The translations under genes were made by a program, and so were the position numbers. DNA of 64,000 nucleotides from VFJZ01 sp046598415 (lineage in GTDB: Bacteria > Actinomycetota > Thermoleophilia > Gaiellales > F1-60-MAGs149): positions 130,204 through 194,203 of the forward strand of contig JBKJIG010000084.1 in assembly GCA_046598415.1 (NCBI GenBank), in the 5' to 3' direction. This document shows, piece after piece, positions 50,123-58,514 of the stretch (the first letter of the stretch is position 1; each line of letters starts with the position of its first letter). The notes below the pieces were generated by a model. That model had not been told where the DNA came from and did no database searches. It worked only from the letters and a program-made list of their open reading frames with translations.

Positions 50123-50494
50123 TTGGCCCGTATCGCAGGCGTCAATCTCCCGCGCGAGAAGCGGACGGAGATCGGCCTCACTTACATCTACGGCATCGGT
50201 CGCTCGACCTCGCAGAAGGTCTGCGGCGAGCTGACGATCGATACCAACACCAAGGTGCGCGACCTCACCGATGCTGAGGTCGCTCGTCTGCGCGCCTATA
50301 TCGACGCGAACCTCACGGTCGAGGGTGACCTCCGCCGCGAACGGTCGTCGGACATCAAGCGGCTGATGGAAATCGGTTGCTACCGGGGTCTGCGGCATCG
50401 CCGCGGCCTCCCCGTCCGTGGCCAGCGAACACGAACCAACGCGCGCACGCGCAAGGGGCCGAAGAAGACCGTCGGCCGTCAGCGCAAGAAGTAG
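50123..50494 (+). CDS. rpsM: 30S ribosomal protein S13
   Basis: A 123-residue S13 starting at TTG 50123 (MARIAGVNLPREKRTEIGL), preceded by AGGAGCACACAGGA. The C-terminal tail GLRHRRGLPVRGQRTRTNAR contacts P-site tRNA. It lies 13 bases after rpmJ. Confidence 0.95.
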   Translation: MARIAGVNLPREKRTEIGLTYIYGIGRSTSQKVCGELTIDTNTKVRDLTDAEVARLRAYIDANLTVEGDLRRERSSDIKRLMEIGCYRGLRHRRGLPVRGQRTRTNARTRKGPKKTVGRQRKK

Positions 50495-50519
50495 AACGAG
50501 AAAGGATCGAGGCCGCTAC

Positions 50520-50927
50520 ATGGCTCCCCCGCGCAGGCAAAGCGGCACCCGCGGCCGCACGCGCCGCAAGGTGCGTAAGAACATCGCCGTCGGACAGGCG
50601 CATATCAAGACGTCGTTCAACAACACGCACGTCGCGCTCACCGATCGCGAGGGCAACGTCATCGCGTGGAAGAGCGCGGGCGCTGCGGGCTTCAAGGGCT
50701 CGCGCAAGTCGACGCCGTTCGCCGCGCAGGTGACCGCCGACCTCTGTGCCCGTGAGGGAATGGAGCATGGCCTGCAGAAGGTCGAGGTCTTCGTGAAGGG
50801 CCCCGGTTCGGGCCGCGAGACCGCGATTCGCTCGCTGCAGGCGGCAGGCCTCGAGATCGTGTCCGTCAAGGACGTCTCCCCGCAGGCGCACAACGGTTGC
50901 CGGCCGCGCAAGCGGCGGCGCGTCTAA
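50520..50927 (+). CDS. rpsK: 30S ribosomal protein S11
   Basis: A 135-residue S11 starting at ATG 50520, with a GAAAGGA site upstream. Key segments are IKTSFNNTHVALTDREGN, FKGSRKSTPFAAQ and the C-terminal AHNGCRPRKRRRV. It lines the platform near the E-site mRNA. Confidence 0.95.
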   Translation: MAPPRRQSGTRGRTRRKVRKNIAVGQAHIKTSFNNTHVALTDREGNVIAWKSAGAAGFKGSRKSTPFAAQVTADLCAREGMEHGLQKVEVFVKGPGSGRETAIRSLQAAGLEIVSVKDVSPQAHNGCRPRKRRRV

Positions 50928-50949
50928 GAACTCCGGCCGATAGGAAACG

Positions 50950-51570
50950 ATGGCCCGTACCACTGGTCCCAAGTGCAAGCAGTGTCGCCGTGAGGGCATG
51001 AAGCTGTTCCTCAAGGGCGAGCGCTGTCTTACCGAGAAGTGCGGCATCGAGCGCCGCTCGTACCCGCCCGGCCAGCATGGCCGCGGCCGAACGAAGCAGT
51101 CCGAGTACCTGACGCAGCTGCGCGAGAAGCAGAAGGCGAAGCGGTACTACGGCGTGCTCGAGAAGCAGTTCCGGAACTACTACGAGAAGGCGTCGCGGCG
51201 CACCGGCATCACCGGTGAGAACCTGTTGCGCTTCCTCGAGCTCCGTCTCGACAACGTGGTGTACCGGCTGGGCTTCGCGGCCTCGCGGGCTCAGGCCCGC
51301 CAGTTCGTGCGTCACGGTCATTTCCTCGTGAACGGCCGGCGGGTCAATATCCCGAGCTTCCAGCTGCGTCCCGATGACGTGCTCTCGATGCGCTCCGGCT
51401 CCACCGCCGAGGAGTCCATCAGAGATGCAACCGATCTGACCGCCTCCGTAGCCTCCTGGCTGCAGGCCGACCATGACAACCTGACGGGCAAGGTGCTCCG
51501 CCACCCGGACCGCGAAGAGATCGACACGCCGGTTCAGGAGCAGCTAATCGTCGAGCTCTACTCGAAGTGA
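50950..51570 (+). CDS. rpsD: 30S ribosomal protein S4, zinc-type
   Basis: A 206-residue S4 starting at ATG 50950. Four Cys in the first 35 residues (CKQCRREG, then ERCLTEKC) form the zinc site of the Cys-containing S4 class. The S4 RNA-binding domain (LDNVVYRLGFAASRAQARQF) is intact. S4 starts 16S rRNA assembly and can act in antitermination. Its stop is shared with the rpoA start region. Confidence 0.95.
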   Translation: MARTTGPKCKQCRREGMKLFLKGERCLTEKCGIERRSYPPGQHGRGRTKQSEYLTQLREKQKAKRYYGVLEKQFRNYYEKASRRTGITGENLLRFLELRLDNVVYRLGFAASRAQARQFVRHGHFLVNGRRVNIPSFQLRPDDVLSMRSGSTAEESIRDATDLTASVASWLQADHDNLTGKVLRHPDREEIDTPVQEQLIVELYSK

Positions 51571-52538
51571 TGACCACCATGCTCGAGTTCCAGATCCCGC
51601 AGATCACCGCCGAAGAGGTCGACGACCACCGTGGAGTGTTCACGGTCGAGCCGCTCGATCGTGGCTTTGGCTACACCTTCGGCAACTCGCTGCGGCGCGT
51701 TCTACTCTCCTCGCTGGAGGGCTGTGCCGTCACGTCCGTCAAGATCGAGGGCGTCCAGCACGAGTTCACGACGATTCCCGGCGTCCGCGAGGACGTCACG
51801 GACATCATCCTGAACCTGAAGGGCCTCGTCTGCCGCCTCCACGGTGAGGCGCCGGAGATCGAGGCCGACATCTCCAAGGACGGGCCGGGCGTCGTCACGG
51901 CAGGGGACATCGTCTCCTCCGCCGACCTCGAGATCCTCAACCCCGACCTCGTGCTGTGCCACCTGTCCGACGGCGCGCGCTTCGAGATGACGGTCACGAT
52001 CGGCCGCGGCCGCGGGTATCACCCGGCCGAGCTGAACAAGGGCTTCGAGACGACCATCGGCGTGATTCCGGTCGACTCGATCTTCTCGCCCGTCCGGCGT
52101 GTCACCTATCACGTCGACACGGCGCGCGTCGGCCAGCGAACCGACTTCGACAAGCTGACGCTGGACGTGAAGACGAATGGCGCCGTCAACCCGAAGGACG
52201 CCGTCACGCAGGCGGCCGAGCTGCTGATCCGGCAGCTGGCCATCTTCACGACCCTCGACACGGCCGAGCTGCTCTCCAGCGTCACCGCCGCGATGCCCGG
52301 CACCGAGCCGGATGCCCCGCAGGCGCACGGCATGGAGAACATCCTCATCGAGGAGCTCGAGCTCGGCGTCCGCTCCTACAACTGCCTGAAGCGCGTCGGT
52401 ATCGAGACCATCGGTGACCTCGTGTCGAAGACGGAGCAGGAGCTCGCCGCGATCCCGAACTTCGGCAAGAAGTCGATCGAGGAAGTCAAGGAGACGCTGG
52501 CCGCCCACGGGCTGTACCTGCGCGGTGACGAGCCGTGA
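51570..52538 (+). CDS. rpoA: DNA-directed RNA polymerase subunit alpha
   Basis: A 322-residue alpha subunit. ATG 51570, overlapping the rpsD stop by one base, is preferred over the adjacent GTG at 51567; ATG 51579 is also possible. The N-terminal dimerisation domain has YTFGNSLRRVLLSSLEGCAV and the promoter-DNA-contacting C-terminal domain ELGVRSYNCLKRVGIETI with NFGKKSIEEVK. It assembles with RpoB and RpoC encoded at 9.6-18.2 kb. The order rpsD-rpoA-rplQ is conserved. Confidence 0.95.
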   Translation: MTTMLEFQIPQITAEEVDDHRGVFTVEPLDRGFGYTFGNSLRRVLLSSLEGCAVTSVKIEGVQHEFTTIPGVREDVTDIILNLKGLVCRLHGEAPEIEADISKDGPGVVTAGDIVSSADLEILNPDLVLCHLSDGARFEMTVTIGRGRGYHPAELNKGFETTIGVIPVDSIFSPVRRVTYHVDTARVGQRTDFDKLTLDVKTNGAVNPKDAVTQAAELLIRQLAIFTTLDTAELLSSVTAAMPGTEPDAPQAHGMENILIEELELGVRSYNCLKRVGIETIGDLVSKTEQELAAIPNFGKKSIEEVKETLAAHGLYLRGDEP

Positions 52539-52888
52539 GACATCAGCGCAAGGGCCGCAGCTTCGGACGCTCCGCAGCGCACCGCAAGTCGATGTACGCC
52601 AACCTGACGGGTGCGCTCGTCACGCATGGCCGCATCAAGACGACCCTCGCGAAGGCGAAGGAGGTGCGTCCCGTGGCCGAGAAGATGGTGACCCTCGGCA
52701 AGCGGGGCGACCTCCATGCGCGGCGCCAGGCGATCGCCTTTCTACGCTCGAAGACCGTCGTGCACACGCTCTTCGCAGACGTCGCACCGCGGTTCGAGGA
52801 GCGCGAGGGTGGCTACACGCGCATCGTCAAGCTCGGTCCGCGGCAGGGCGATGCGGCGGAGATGGCGATCCTCGAGTTCGTCGACTAG
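52535..52888 (+). CDS. rplQ: 50S ribosomal protein L17
   Basis: A 117-residue L17 starting at GTG 52535, overlapping rpoA by four bases. It includes RSFGRSAAHRKSMYANLTGA, HGRIKTTLAKAKEVRPVAEK and the closing YTRIVKLGPRQGDAAEMA. It is the last gene of the ribosomal cluster. No strong terminator is seen in the 24 bases before the next start. Confidence 0.96.
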   Translation: MRHQRKGRSFGRSAAHRKSMYANLTGALVTHGRIKTTLAKAKEVRPVAEKMVTLGKRGDLHARRQAIAFLRSKTVVHTLFADVAPRFEEREGGYTRIVKLGPRQGDAAEMAILEFVD

Positions 52889-52898
52889 GCCCACCGGC

Positions 52899-52904
52899 TA
52901 CGCT
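52899..52904 (+). promoter_or_regulatory. Leaderless-type -10 box before the DcrB-like gene
   Basis: TACGCT ends eight bases before GTG 52913. It supports that start over TTG 52904, which would overlap the box. Confidence 0.45.
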
Positions 52905-52912
52905 TGTCCGTC

Positions 52913-53350
52913 GTGAGCGAGGTGCGCACCGATGCGTTCGGGCTTCCCCTCCCCGAGGGGTGGGCCGACCGCACGGTCGTGACCCTCGCCGGGCCGGCCG
53001 ATAGCGAGGGCTACGCGCCCAACATCGTCGTCACGCGCGAGGTGCTCTGCGACCATATGGGCCTCGGTGCCTTCTCGCAGGGCTGGCAGACGCTGCTGTC
53101 CGACCAGGTGCCGGTCATGCCGCACGGCCCGGTCGAGCAGACCGAGATCGCAGGGCGCCGCGCGAACATCCGAATCGTGTCGTGGGCCGCCGCCGGCGTC
53201 CATCTCACGCAGATCGCGTTCCTGTTCGTCGAGGGCGACCTCGGCTACGCCATCGTCGGCACGTGCACCCACGACCGGTTCGACGAGTTCGAGCCGGTCT
53301 TCCGGCAGGTTGCGGCCGGGTTCAAGCTCGTGGAGGAGGCGATCAGGTGA
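52913..53350 (+). CDS. DcrB/DUF1795-like protein
   Basis: A 145-residue protein starting at GTG 52913. The opening (FGLPLPEGWADRTVVTLAGP), the central QTEIAGRRANIRIVSW strand and the closing FEPVFRQVAAGFKL match the DcrB/DUF1795 fold, a small alpha-beta domain used in phage-receptor proteins and secretion chaperones. No signal peptide is present, so it is probably cytosolic. It overlaps the following TPR gene by four bases, indicating a two-protein module. Function is unknown. Confidence 0.6.
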   Translation: MSEVRTDAFGLPLPEGWADRTVVTLAGPADSEGYAPNIVVTREVLCDHMGLGAFSQGWQTLLSDQVPVMPHGPVEQTEIAGRRANIRIVSWAAAGVHLTQIAFLFVEGDLGYAIVGTCTHDRFDEFEPVFRQVAAGFKLVEEAIR

Positions 53351-54108
53351 CCGACGCACAGCTCGCATCGACGCAGCTCCAGACCCTCGGCGCGGCCTAC
53401 GCCCGCGCCGACCCGGTCTACGCCGAGGACGCGTTCCGCCGCGCGCTCCAGCTCGAGCCGGGCGTCCCGGCCGTGCACGCCGCGCTGGCCGAGGTGCTGA
53501 CCCGCCTGAACCGCTACGCCGAGGCCGCGTCGCACCTGCGCCGCGCCCTGACGCTCGACCCGCAGCAGGAGCAGGCGCTGGCGCTGCAGATGGAGCTGCT
53601 CGTGGCCGAGGGCCTGGTGCCCGAGGCAATCGGGCGCTTCGTCACGGCCACCGCCAACGGTGCGTCGGCCCGCATCATCACCTCGTTCGGCGACCTGCTC
53701 GCGCGACTCGGGCTGCGCGAGGAAGCGGCCGAGCGCTACCGCGAGGCGCTGCGCTGCGGCGGTACCTGCGAGGCGCACGCCAACCTCGCGCTGCTGGCCG
53801 TCGACGAGGGCCGCCTGGACGAGGCCCTCGCCGGCTTCGACCGCGCCCTCAAGCTCGACCCGGCCTCGGCCGTGGTGCGCATCAACCGCGCGAACGTGCT
53901 GGTCGAGCTCGGCCGGCACGACGAGGCCCTGGCCGAGTTCACCGCGCTCACCGACGACCCCGAGGTCGCCGGCCCGGCCTGGTGGGGACTCGCCGCCATC
54001 GGCGACGCCCGCGGCGACTGCGAGGTGGCCATCGCCGCCCGCGTACGCGCGGTGCAGACCGACCCCGAGCTCGCGCGGCGCTGCGCCACCGCACCGGTCG
54101 GCGCCTGA
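53347..54108 (+). CDS. TPR-repeat protein
   Basis: A 253-residue protein starting at GTG 53347. It consists of about six tetratricopeptide-like repeats, for example YAEDAFRRALQLEPG, YAEAASHLRRALTLDP, REEAAERYREALRCGG and LDEALAGFDRALKLDPA, each with the small-large pattern of TPR helices. TPR solenoids mediate protein-protein contacts. There is no signal peptide or membrane span. The likely partner is the coupled DcrB-like protein. Confidence 0.8.
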   Translation: MTDAQLASTQLQTLGAAYARADPVYAEDAFRRALQLEPGVPAVHAALAEVLTRLNRYAEAASHLRRALTLDPQQEQALALQMELLVAEGLVPEAIGRFVTATANGASARIITSFGDLLARLGLREEAAERYREALRCGGTCEAHANLALLAVDEGRLDEALAGFDRALKLDPASAVVRINRANVLVELGRHDEALAEFTALTDDPEVAGPAWWGLAAIGDARGDCEVAIAARVRAVQTDPELARRCATAPVGA

Positions 54109-54115
54109 GGCACCC

Positions 54116-54493
54116 GTGCGGCGCGTCTTCCTGGCCCTGCTGCGGATCGTGATCGGCGCCGTGTTCATCGCCTTTGGCGTCAGCAAGCTCGGCGACCGGG
54201 CGGCCACGACGGCCGACTTCGACCACTGGGGCCTGCCGGCGCCCGGCACCACATCGCTCGTGATCTCGGTGCTGGAGGTGGTCTGCGGCCTGCTGATCCT
54301 GCTCGGGCTCGCCACCCGCCTCGGCGCGCTCATCGTCTGCGTCGACATGCTCGGCGCGGTGGCGACCGCCGGCCGCGTCGACGGCGGCCCCCACCTGGTG
54401 GTGCCGCCGGTGCTGGCGCTGCTCTGCCTGGTGCTCGTCGCGCGCGGCGGCGGGCGCTGGCAGCTGCTGGACCGCCTCGACCCACCCCGGTGA
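54116..54493 (+). CDS. DoxX-like small membrane protein
   Basis: A 125-residue protein starting at GTG 54116, with four hydrophobic spans. The first is LALLRIVIGAVFIAFGVSKL, with the DoxX-style G-x-x-K/H-L ending, and the later LLILLGLATRLGALIV pattern also fits. DoxX proteins associate with oxidoreductases and redox homeostasis in the membrane. Its stop overlaps the truA start by four bases, though a functional link to tRNA modification is not evident. Confidence 0.7.
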   Translation: MRRVFLALLRIVIGAVFIAFGVSKLGDRAATTADFDHWGLPAPGTTSLVISVLEVVCGLLILLGLATRLGALIVCVDMLGAVATAGRVDGGPHLVVPPVLALLCLVLVARGGGRWQLLDRLDPPR

Positions 54494-55257
54494 ACCTCCG
54501 GCTGACGCTGTCCTACGACGGCACCGGGTTCCAGGGCTGGGCGAAGCAGCCGGCTGCGCGGACGGTGGAGGGCACGCTGGCCGCCGCGCTGGACGCGCGC
54601 TATCCCGGCTGGAGCGGCATGGCCGTCGCCGGCCGCACCGACACCGGTGTCCATGCGCTCGGGCAGGTCGTCAGCGTCGGTGTGGGCACGGGGCCGCCTG
54701 CGTCCAACGCCGCCCTGGCGCTGAACGCCGTGCTGCCGCCCGACGTGGTGGTGCGAGCCGCCGTCGAGGTGCCGGACGACTTCAACGCCCGCTACTCGGC
54801 TCGCGCCCGATCCTACGTCTATCGCGTGCGCGTGGTGCGCGACCCGAGCGCGCTCGACGCCCGCCGGGCGCTCCATCACCGGGGCGCGCTCGATCGTTCG
54901 GTGCTCCAGGCCTGGGCGGATGCCGTGCGCGGCACCCACGACTTCACGGCTTTCACGCCGACCGAGACGCAGCACCGCACCTTCGTCCGCACGGTGCACC
55001 ACGCCGCCTGGCACGAGGCGGGGGAGGAGCTGCGGTTCTCGATCGCGGCCTCGAGCTTCCTGCGCCATCAGGTGCGGGCGCTGGTCGGCACCATGCTCCT
55101 GGCCGGCCGCGGCGAGCCCTGCGCGACGCCGGGCGAGCTGCTGGGCGGTGCTCATCGGCGGCAGGCCGGGCCGACCGCGCCGCCGCACGGCCTGTACCTG
55201 ACGGCCGTCCGGTTCACGGGCGAACCAGAGGGTGTGGAACTTGTGGGAATCCCATAA
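54490..55257 (+). CDS. truA: tRNA pseudouridine38-40 synthase
   Basis: A 255-residue TruA starting at GTG 54490 (MNLRLTLSYDGTGFQGWAKQ). The catalytic Asp is in AGRTDTGVHALGQVV. Further family segments are FNARYSARARSYVYRV and SSFLRHQVRALVGTML. It converts uridines 38-40 of the anticodon stem. In many bacteria truA follows rplQ directly; here three small genes intervene. Confidence 0.95.
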   Translation: MNLRLTLSYDGTGFQGWAKQPAARTVEGTLAAALDARYPGWSGMAVAGRTDTGVHALGQVVSVGVGTGPPASNAALALNAVLPPDVVVRAAVEVPDDFNARYSARARSYVYRVRVVRDPSALDARRALHHRGALDRSVLQAWADAVRGTHDFTAFTPTETQHRTFVRTVHHAAWHEAGEELRFSIAASSFLRHQVRALVGTMLLAGRGEPCATPGELLGGAHRRQAGPTAPPHGLYLTAVRFTGEPEGVELVGIP

Positions 55258-55279
55258 GTTCGAGGTGCTCCCACCACGT

Positions 55280-55285
55280 TACGGT
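55280..55285 (+). promoter_or_regulatory. Candidate -10 box for htpX
   Basis: TACGGT lies 11 bases before ATG 55297, allowing a very short 5' leader of about four bases. No Shine-Dalgarno sequence is seen. Confidence 0.35.
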
Positions 55286-55296
55286 GCCGTCAAACC

Positions 55297-56163
55297 ATGA
55301 ACACCATCACCGGCACCCGCCTCAACACCCAGCTTCGTACCTTCCTCCTGCTCGCCGGCCTGTCCGGCCTGCTGATCGCCATCGGCGGGGTCCTCTTCAA
55401 GGGCCCCGGCCTGATCCTCTTCGCGCTCGTCGCCATCGTCATGAACTTCTCGGCCTACTGGTTCAGCGACAAGATGGCCCTGAAGATGAGCGGCGCCCAG
55501 CCGCTCGCCGAGACCGACGACCCGCGTCTCCACGCGATCGTCCGCGACCTCGCGCAGCGCGCCGAGCTGCCCATGCCACGGCTCTTCATGATCCCGCAGG
55601 AGCAGCCGAACGCCTTCGCCACCGGCCGCAACCACAGCCACGCGGCGATCGCGGTCACGGCCGGCTTGCGCCGGCACATGCCGGAGGACCAGCTCGCCGG
55701 CGTCATCGCCCACGAGCTCGCCCACGTCAAGAACCGCGACATCCTGATCCAGTCGATCGGGGCCATGATCGCGGGCGTCATCTCGGCCGTCGCGACGTTC
55801 CTGCAGTTCTCGTTCCTGTTCGGCGGGGGCGACGATGACGACAGCCCGCTCGGCATCGTCGGCGTGCTCGCCACGATCATCATCGCCCCACTGGCGGCGA
55901 CGATCCTGCAGCTCGCCGTGTCCCGCCAGCGCGAGTACCTGGCCGACGCCACCGGCGCCTCGATCATGGGCCGGCCCGAGCCGCTTGCCAACGCGCTCGA
56001 GACGCTGTCCCGCGGCGCCGAGGTGTTCCCGATGCGGGTCAACCCGGCGGCCGAGGCGCTGTTCATCGTCAACCCGCTGCACGGCGGCGCGGTGGCCAGC
56101 CTGTTCGCGACGCATCCTCCGCTCGCGGAGCGCGTCCGGCGCCTGCGCGCGCTCGCCGTGTAG
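55297..56163 (+). CDS. htpX: Membrane zinc metalloprotease HtpX
   Basis: A 288-residue M48B protease starting at ATG 55297. Two N-terminal spans (FLLLAGLSGLLIAIGGVLF and LILFALVAIVMNFSAYW) precede the zinc motif HELAH in VIAHELAHVKNRD. Two more hydrophobic segments and the third ligand region (SRQREYLADATGA) follow. HtpX degrades misfolded inner-membrane proteins, acting with FtsH. Standard length. Confidence 0.94.
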   Translation: MNTITGTRLNTQLRTFLLLAGLSGLLIAIGGVLFKGPGLILFALVAIVMNFSAYWFSDKMALKMSGAQPLAETDDPRLHAIVRDLAQRAELPMPRLFMIPQEQPNAFATGRNHSHAAIAVTAGLRRHMPEDQLAGVIAHELAHVKNRDILIQSIGAMIAGVISAVATFLQFSFLFGGGDDDDSPLGIVGVLATIIIAPLAATILQLAVSRQREYLADATGASIMGRPEPLANALETLSRGAEVFPMRVNPAAEALFIVNPLHGGAVASLFATHPPLAERVRRLRALAV

Positions 56164-56179
56164 TCGGCATGATCCGGCC

Positions 56180-56890
56180 GTGCCGCCGAGAACCGTGATC
56201 CTGCTGCCGCCGTCCGAGGGGAAGCTCCCGGGCGGCGGTGGCCGGTTCCGCGCCGGGGCCGGGTCGTTCGGCCCGGCGCTGCGCGTCGCGCGCAACGAGG
56301 TGATCGAGGCCCTGGCTGCCGTCGACGGCGGCAACCAGGCGCTGCTCGGCGTGTCGGGTCGCCACCTCGAGCAGTCGCTCGCGGCGAACCGCCTCGTGAT
56401 CGCGGGTCGCGCGCCGGCGCGGCCGGCCGTCGAGCGCTACACCGGCGTCGTCCACGGCCACGCGGGCCTGCACGACCTGCCGGGCGCGGCCGAGGGCGTG
56501 ATCCTCTTCTCGGGTCTGCTCGGCCTGGTCGGGCCGGACGATCCCGTCCCCGACTACCGGCTCAAGATGGGAGCGTCGCTGCCGGCGCTCGGTCGGCTCG
56601 CCTCGTGGTGGCGGCCGCGGCTGTCGCCGGTGCTGAACCGGCGCCTGCGGGGCGCCGACGTGGTCGACCTGCTGCCGCAGGAGCACGCGTCGGCGTGGGA
56701 GCCGGCGCCGCGCCGGTACGCGTCGCTGCACCGCGTGCGCTTCCGTGACGCCGATGGCGCCGCCGGCGGCCACGACGCCAAGGCCGCGAAGGGCCTGCTG
56801 GCGCGCTACCTGCTCCTCTCCGACGCGTCGGCCGCCGAGGCGCTCCAGAGCTTTCAGCACCCCCGGTTCACGATCGAGGTAGCGGACTGA
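56180..56890 (+). CDS. yaaA: YaaA-family peroxide-stress protein
   Basis: A 236-residue DUF328/YaaA protein starting at GTG 56180. The N-terminal LLPPSEGKLPGGGG is the family signature. YTGVVHGHAGL, YRLKMGASL and VVDLLPQEHA are also typical. E. coli YaaA lowers intracellular iron and limits DNA damage during peroxide stress. It is 16 bases after htpX and may share its transcript. Confidence 0.85.
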   Translation: MPPRTVILLPPSEGKLPGGGGRFRAGAGSFGPALRVARNEVIEALAAVDGGNQALLGVSGRHLEQSLAANRLVIAGRAPARPAVERYTGVVHGHAGLHDLPGAAEGVILFSGLLGLVGPDDPVPDYRLKMGASLPALGRLASWWRPRLSPVLNRRLRGADVVDLLPQEHASAWEPAPRRYASLHRVRFRDADGAAGGHDAKAAKGLLARYLLLSDASAAEALQSFQHPRFTIEVAD

Positions 56891-56895
56891 GGCGA

Positions 56896-56901
56896 TACGC
56901 T
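56896..56901 (+). promoter_or_regulatory. Leaderless-type -10 box before the AbrB-like gene
   Basis: TACGCT is followed by eight bases and GTG 56910, with no ribosome binding site. Confidence 0.45.
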
Positions 56902-56909
56902 AGCGGTCG

Positions 56910-57377
56910 GTGACGCGCGTGACGGCCAAAGGGCAGGTGACCATTCCGGTCGGCGTCCGCTTCGCCCTCGGGATCGCTCCTGGAGACGAGGTCGTGTTCG
57001 CGATCGAGGACGGCCGCGGCGTGTTCCGGCGCGCCGACGGCGTGCTGGGCCGGACCGGCACGCTGCCGCTTCCGCCGCGGTCCGAGGCTCACCCGCTGGA
57101 GCGGCTGCTGGGCGCGGGGGACGACGACTTCGCGGCCGAGATCGCCGCAGCGCGCGCCGGTGGCGCGCGGATCCCGCTGCCCGACGCCGTCGTGCTCGAC
57201 CTGGCCGCGCGGGCCGTCGCCGCCGGCGTGCCGGTGGCCGACGTCGCCGACTGCCTGCGCGACGTCGCGGCCGAGCGCGCCTTCCGCCTCGACCACGCGC
57301 GGGCGGTGCGGGCCGCGGTCGATGCCCTGGCAGCCGGGGGAGACCCCCTCGCGGCCTACGCCGCCGACCGGCTCTAG
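56910..57377 (+). CDS. AbrB/SpoVT-type DNA-binding domain protein
   Basis: A 155-residue protein. Residues 1-45 are a swapped-hairpin AbrB domain (VTAKGQVTIPVGVRFALGI, then PGDEVVFAIEDG). The remaining 110 residues are Ala-rich and helical with no recognised domain. AbrB domains occur in transition-state regulators and in antitoxins. No toxin gene follows, since the next gene is a convergent exchanger, so an orphan regulator is more likely. It starts at GTG 56910 behind a leaderless-type box. Confidence 0.7.
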   Translation: MTRVTAKGQVTIPVGVRFALGIAPGDEVVFAIEDGRGVFRRADGVLGRTGTLPLPPRSEAHPLERLLGAGDDDFAAEIAAARAGGARIPLPDAVVLDLAARAVAAGVPVADVADCLRDVAAERAFRLDHARAVRAAVDALAAGGDPLAAYAADRL

Positions 57378-57390
57378 CGCCCCGCTGGGC

Positions 57391-58470
57391 CTACAGGTAC
57401 CAGAAGACGATGCAGGCCATGGCGTAGATGGCAAGCAGCTGCACGCCCTCGATCCAGTTCGCCGCGCCGTTCGACGCCACGAGCCCGGCGAGCAGCGTGG
57501 CCGCGATCAGGAAGGCGATCTCGAGCGGCTGGAAGTCGAGCACCAGCTCGTGGCCGAACGCGTAGCCGGCGGCGACCGCCACGGCCGTCACGCCGAGCGC
57601 GACCTGCAGGGCCGAGTTGAAGGCGATGCCCATGGCGAAGTTGAGGTTGCCGCCGTACGCGATCTTGACCGCCGCCATGTGCTCGGCGACGTTGCCGACC
57701 AGCGGCACGATGATCAGCCCGATGAAGATCTCGGAGATGCCGGTTTCCTCGATCGTCGGCTCGATCGCAGCGACCAGGATCTCGGACAGCACGCCGGTGG
57801 CGAGCGCGGTCAGCGCCAGCATCACGATCGACAGCGGCACCGTCCAGCGGGCCTTGCTGTGCGAGATGTCGCCGCGTTCCTCGGGATTCTGAAACGACGC
57901 GTACAGGTAGGCGGCGTAGACGAGGATCGCGATCACGGCGAGGCCGTGGGTGAGGCCCGTCTCCTCGGAGGCCGACGTGCCGGTGGTCGCCGCGAACAGG
58001 GTGGGGATCGCGAGCAGCGCGGTGGCCAGCACGAGCATCGTCGCGTTCAGTCCGGCCGTGGCGCGATCGAACGGCTGCCGCCCGTTTCTCCAGCCGCAGG
58101 CGAGCAGCGCCGCGCCGAGGATGAGCAGCACGTTGCCGATCACCGAGCCGATGATCGACGCGCGCGCGACGTCGAGCAGGCCCTCGCGGATCGCGAGGAT
58201 CACGATGATCATCTCGGGCAGGTTCCCGAAGGTCGCGTTGAGCAGGGCGGAGAGCCGCGGCCCGGCCGCCTCGCCGGCCTCCTCGGTGGCGACGCCCAGC
58301 ACCCAGGCGAGTCCGGCCACGGCGACGCTCGCGGCCACGAACACCACCACGGGCGAGACGCCCGCGACACGCAGCGCGACGGCGCCGACGGCCATCAGCC
58401 CGATGACCGAGAAGACACGTGCCTCTTTCGCCTCGAGTCCGCCGGGTAGGGTCATCCGCACGGATGGCAC
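57391..58470 (-). CDS. cax: Calcium/proton antiporter family protein (CaCA superfamily)
   Basis: A 359-residue exchanger with about eleven spans and the two inverted ion-binding repeats of the family: ATFGNLPEMIIVILAIREG and VGNVAEHMAAVKIAYGG. The acidic residue in each is the likely cation ligand. It would export calcium in exchange for protons. GTG 58470 is the longest start. A TACGGT box overlapping it and ATG 58455 or GTG 58461 downstream suggest the real start may be a few codons later. It is divergent from surE. Confidence 0.87.
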   Translation of the reverse strand: MPSVRMTLPGGLEAKEARVFSVIGLMAVGAVALRVAGVSPVVVFVAASVAVAGLAWVLGVATEEAGEAAGPRLSALLNATFGNLPEMIIVILAIREGLLDVARASIIGSVIGNVLLILGAALLACGWRNGRQPFDRATAGLNATMLVLATALLAIPTLFAATTGTSASEETGLTHGLAVIAILVYAAYLYASFQNPEERGDISHSKARWTVPLSIVMLALTALATGVLSEILVAAIEPTIEETGISEIFIGLIIVPLVGNVAEHMAAVKIAYGGNLNFAMGIAFNSALQVALGVTAVAVAAGYAFGHELVLDFQPLEIAFLIAATLLAGLVASNGAANWIEGVQLLAIYAMACIVFWYL

Positions 58471-58514
58471 CGTAGCGGAGCCCGGTGGGTGACCGATCCG
58501 GCAAGCTAGCGGAC

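Noticed and set aside
56910..57377. AbrB-domain gene as the antitoxin of a toxin pair
   Set aside because: No toxin-like gene follows; the next gene is a convergent cation exchanger, and the long helical C-terminus is unlike VapB or MazE.
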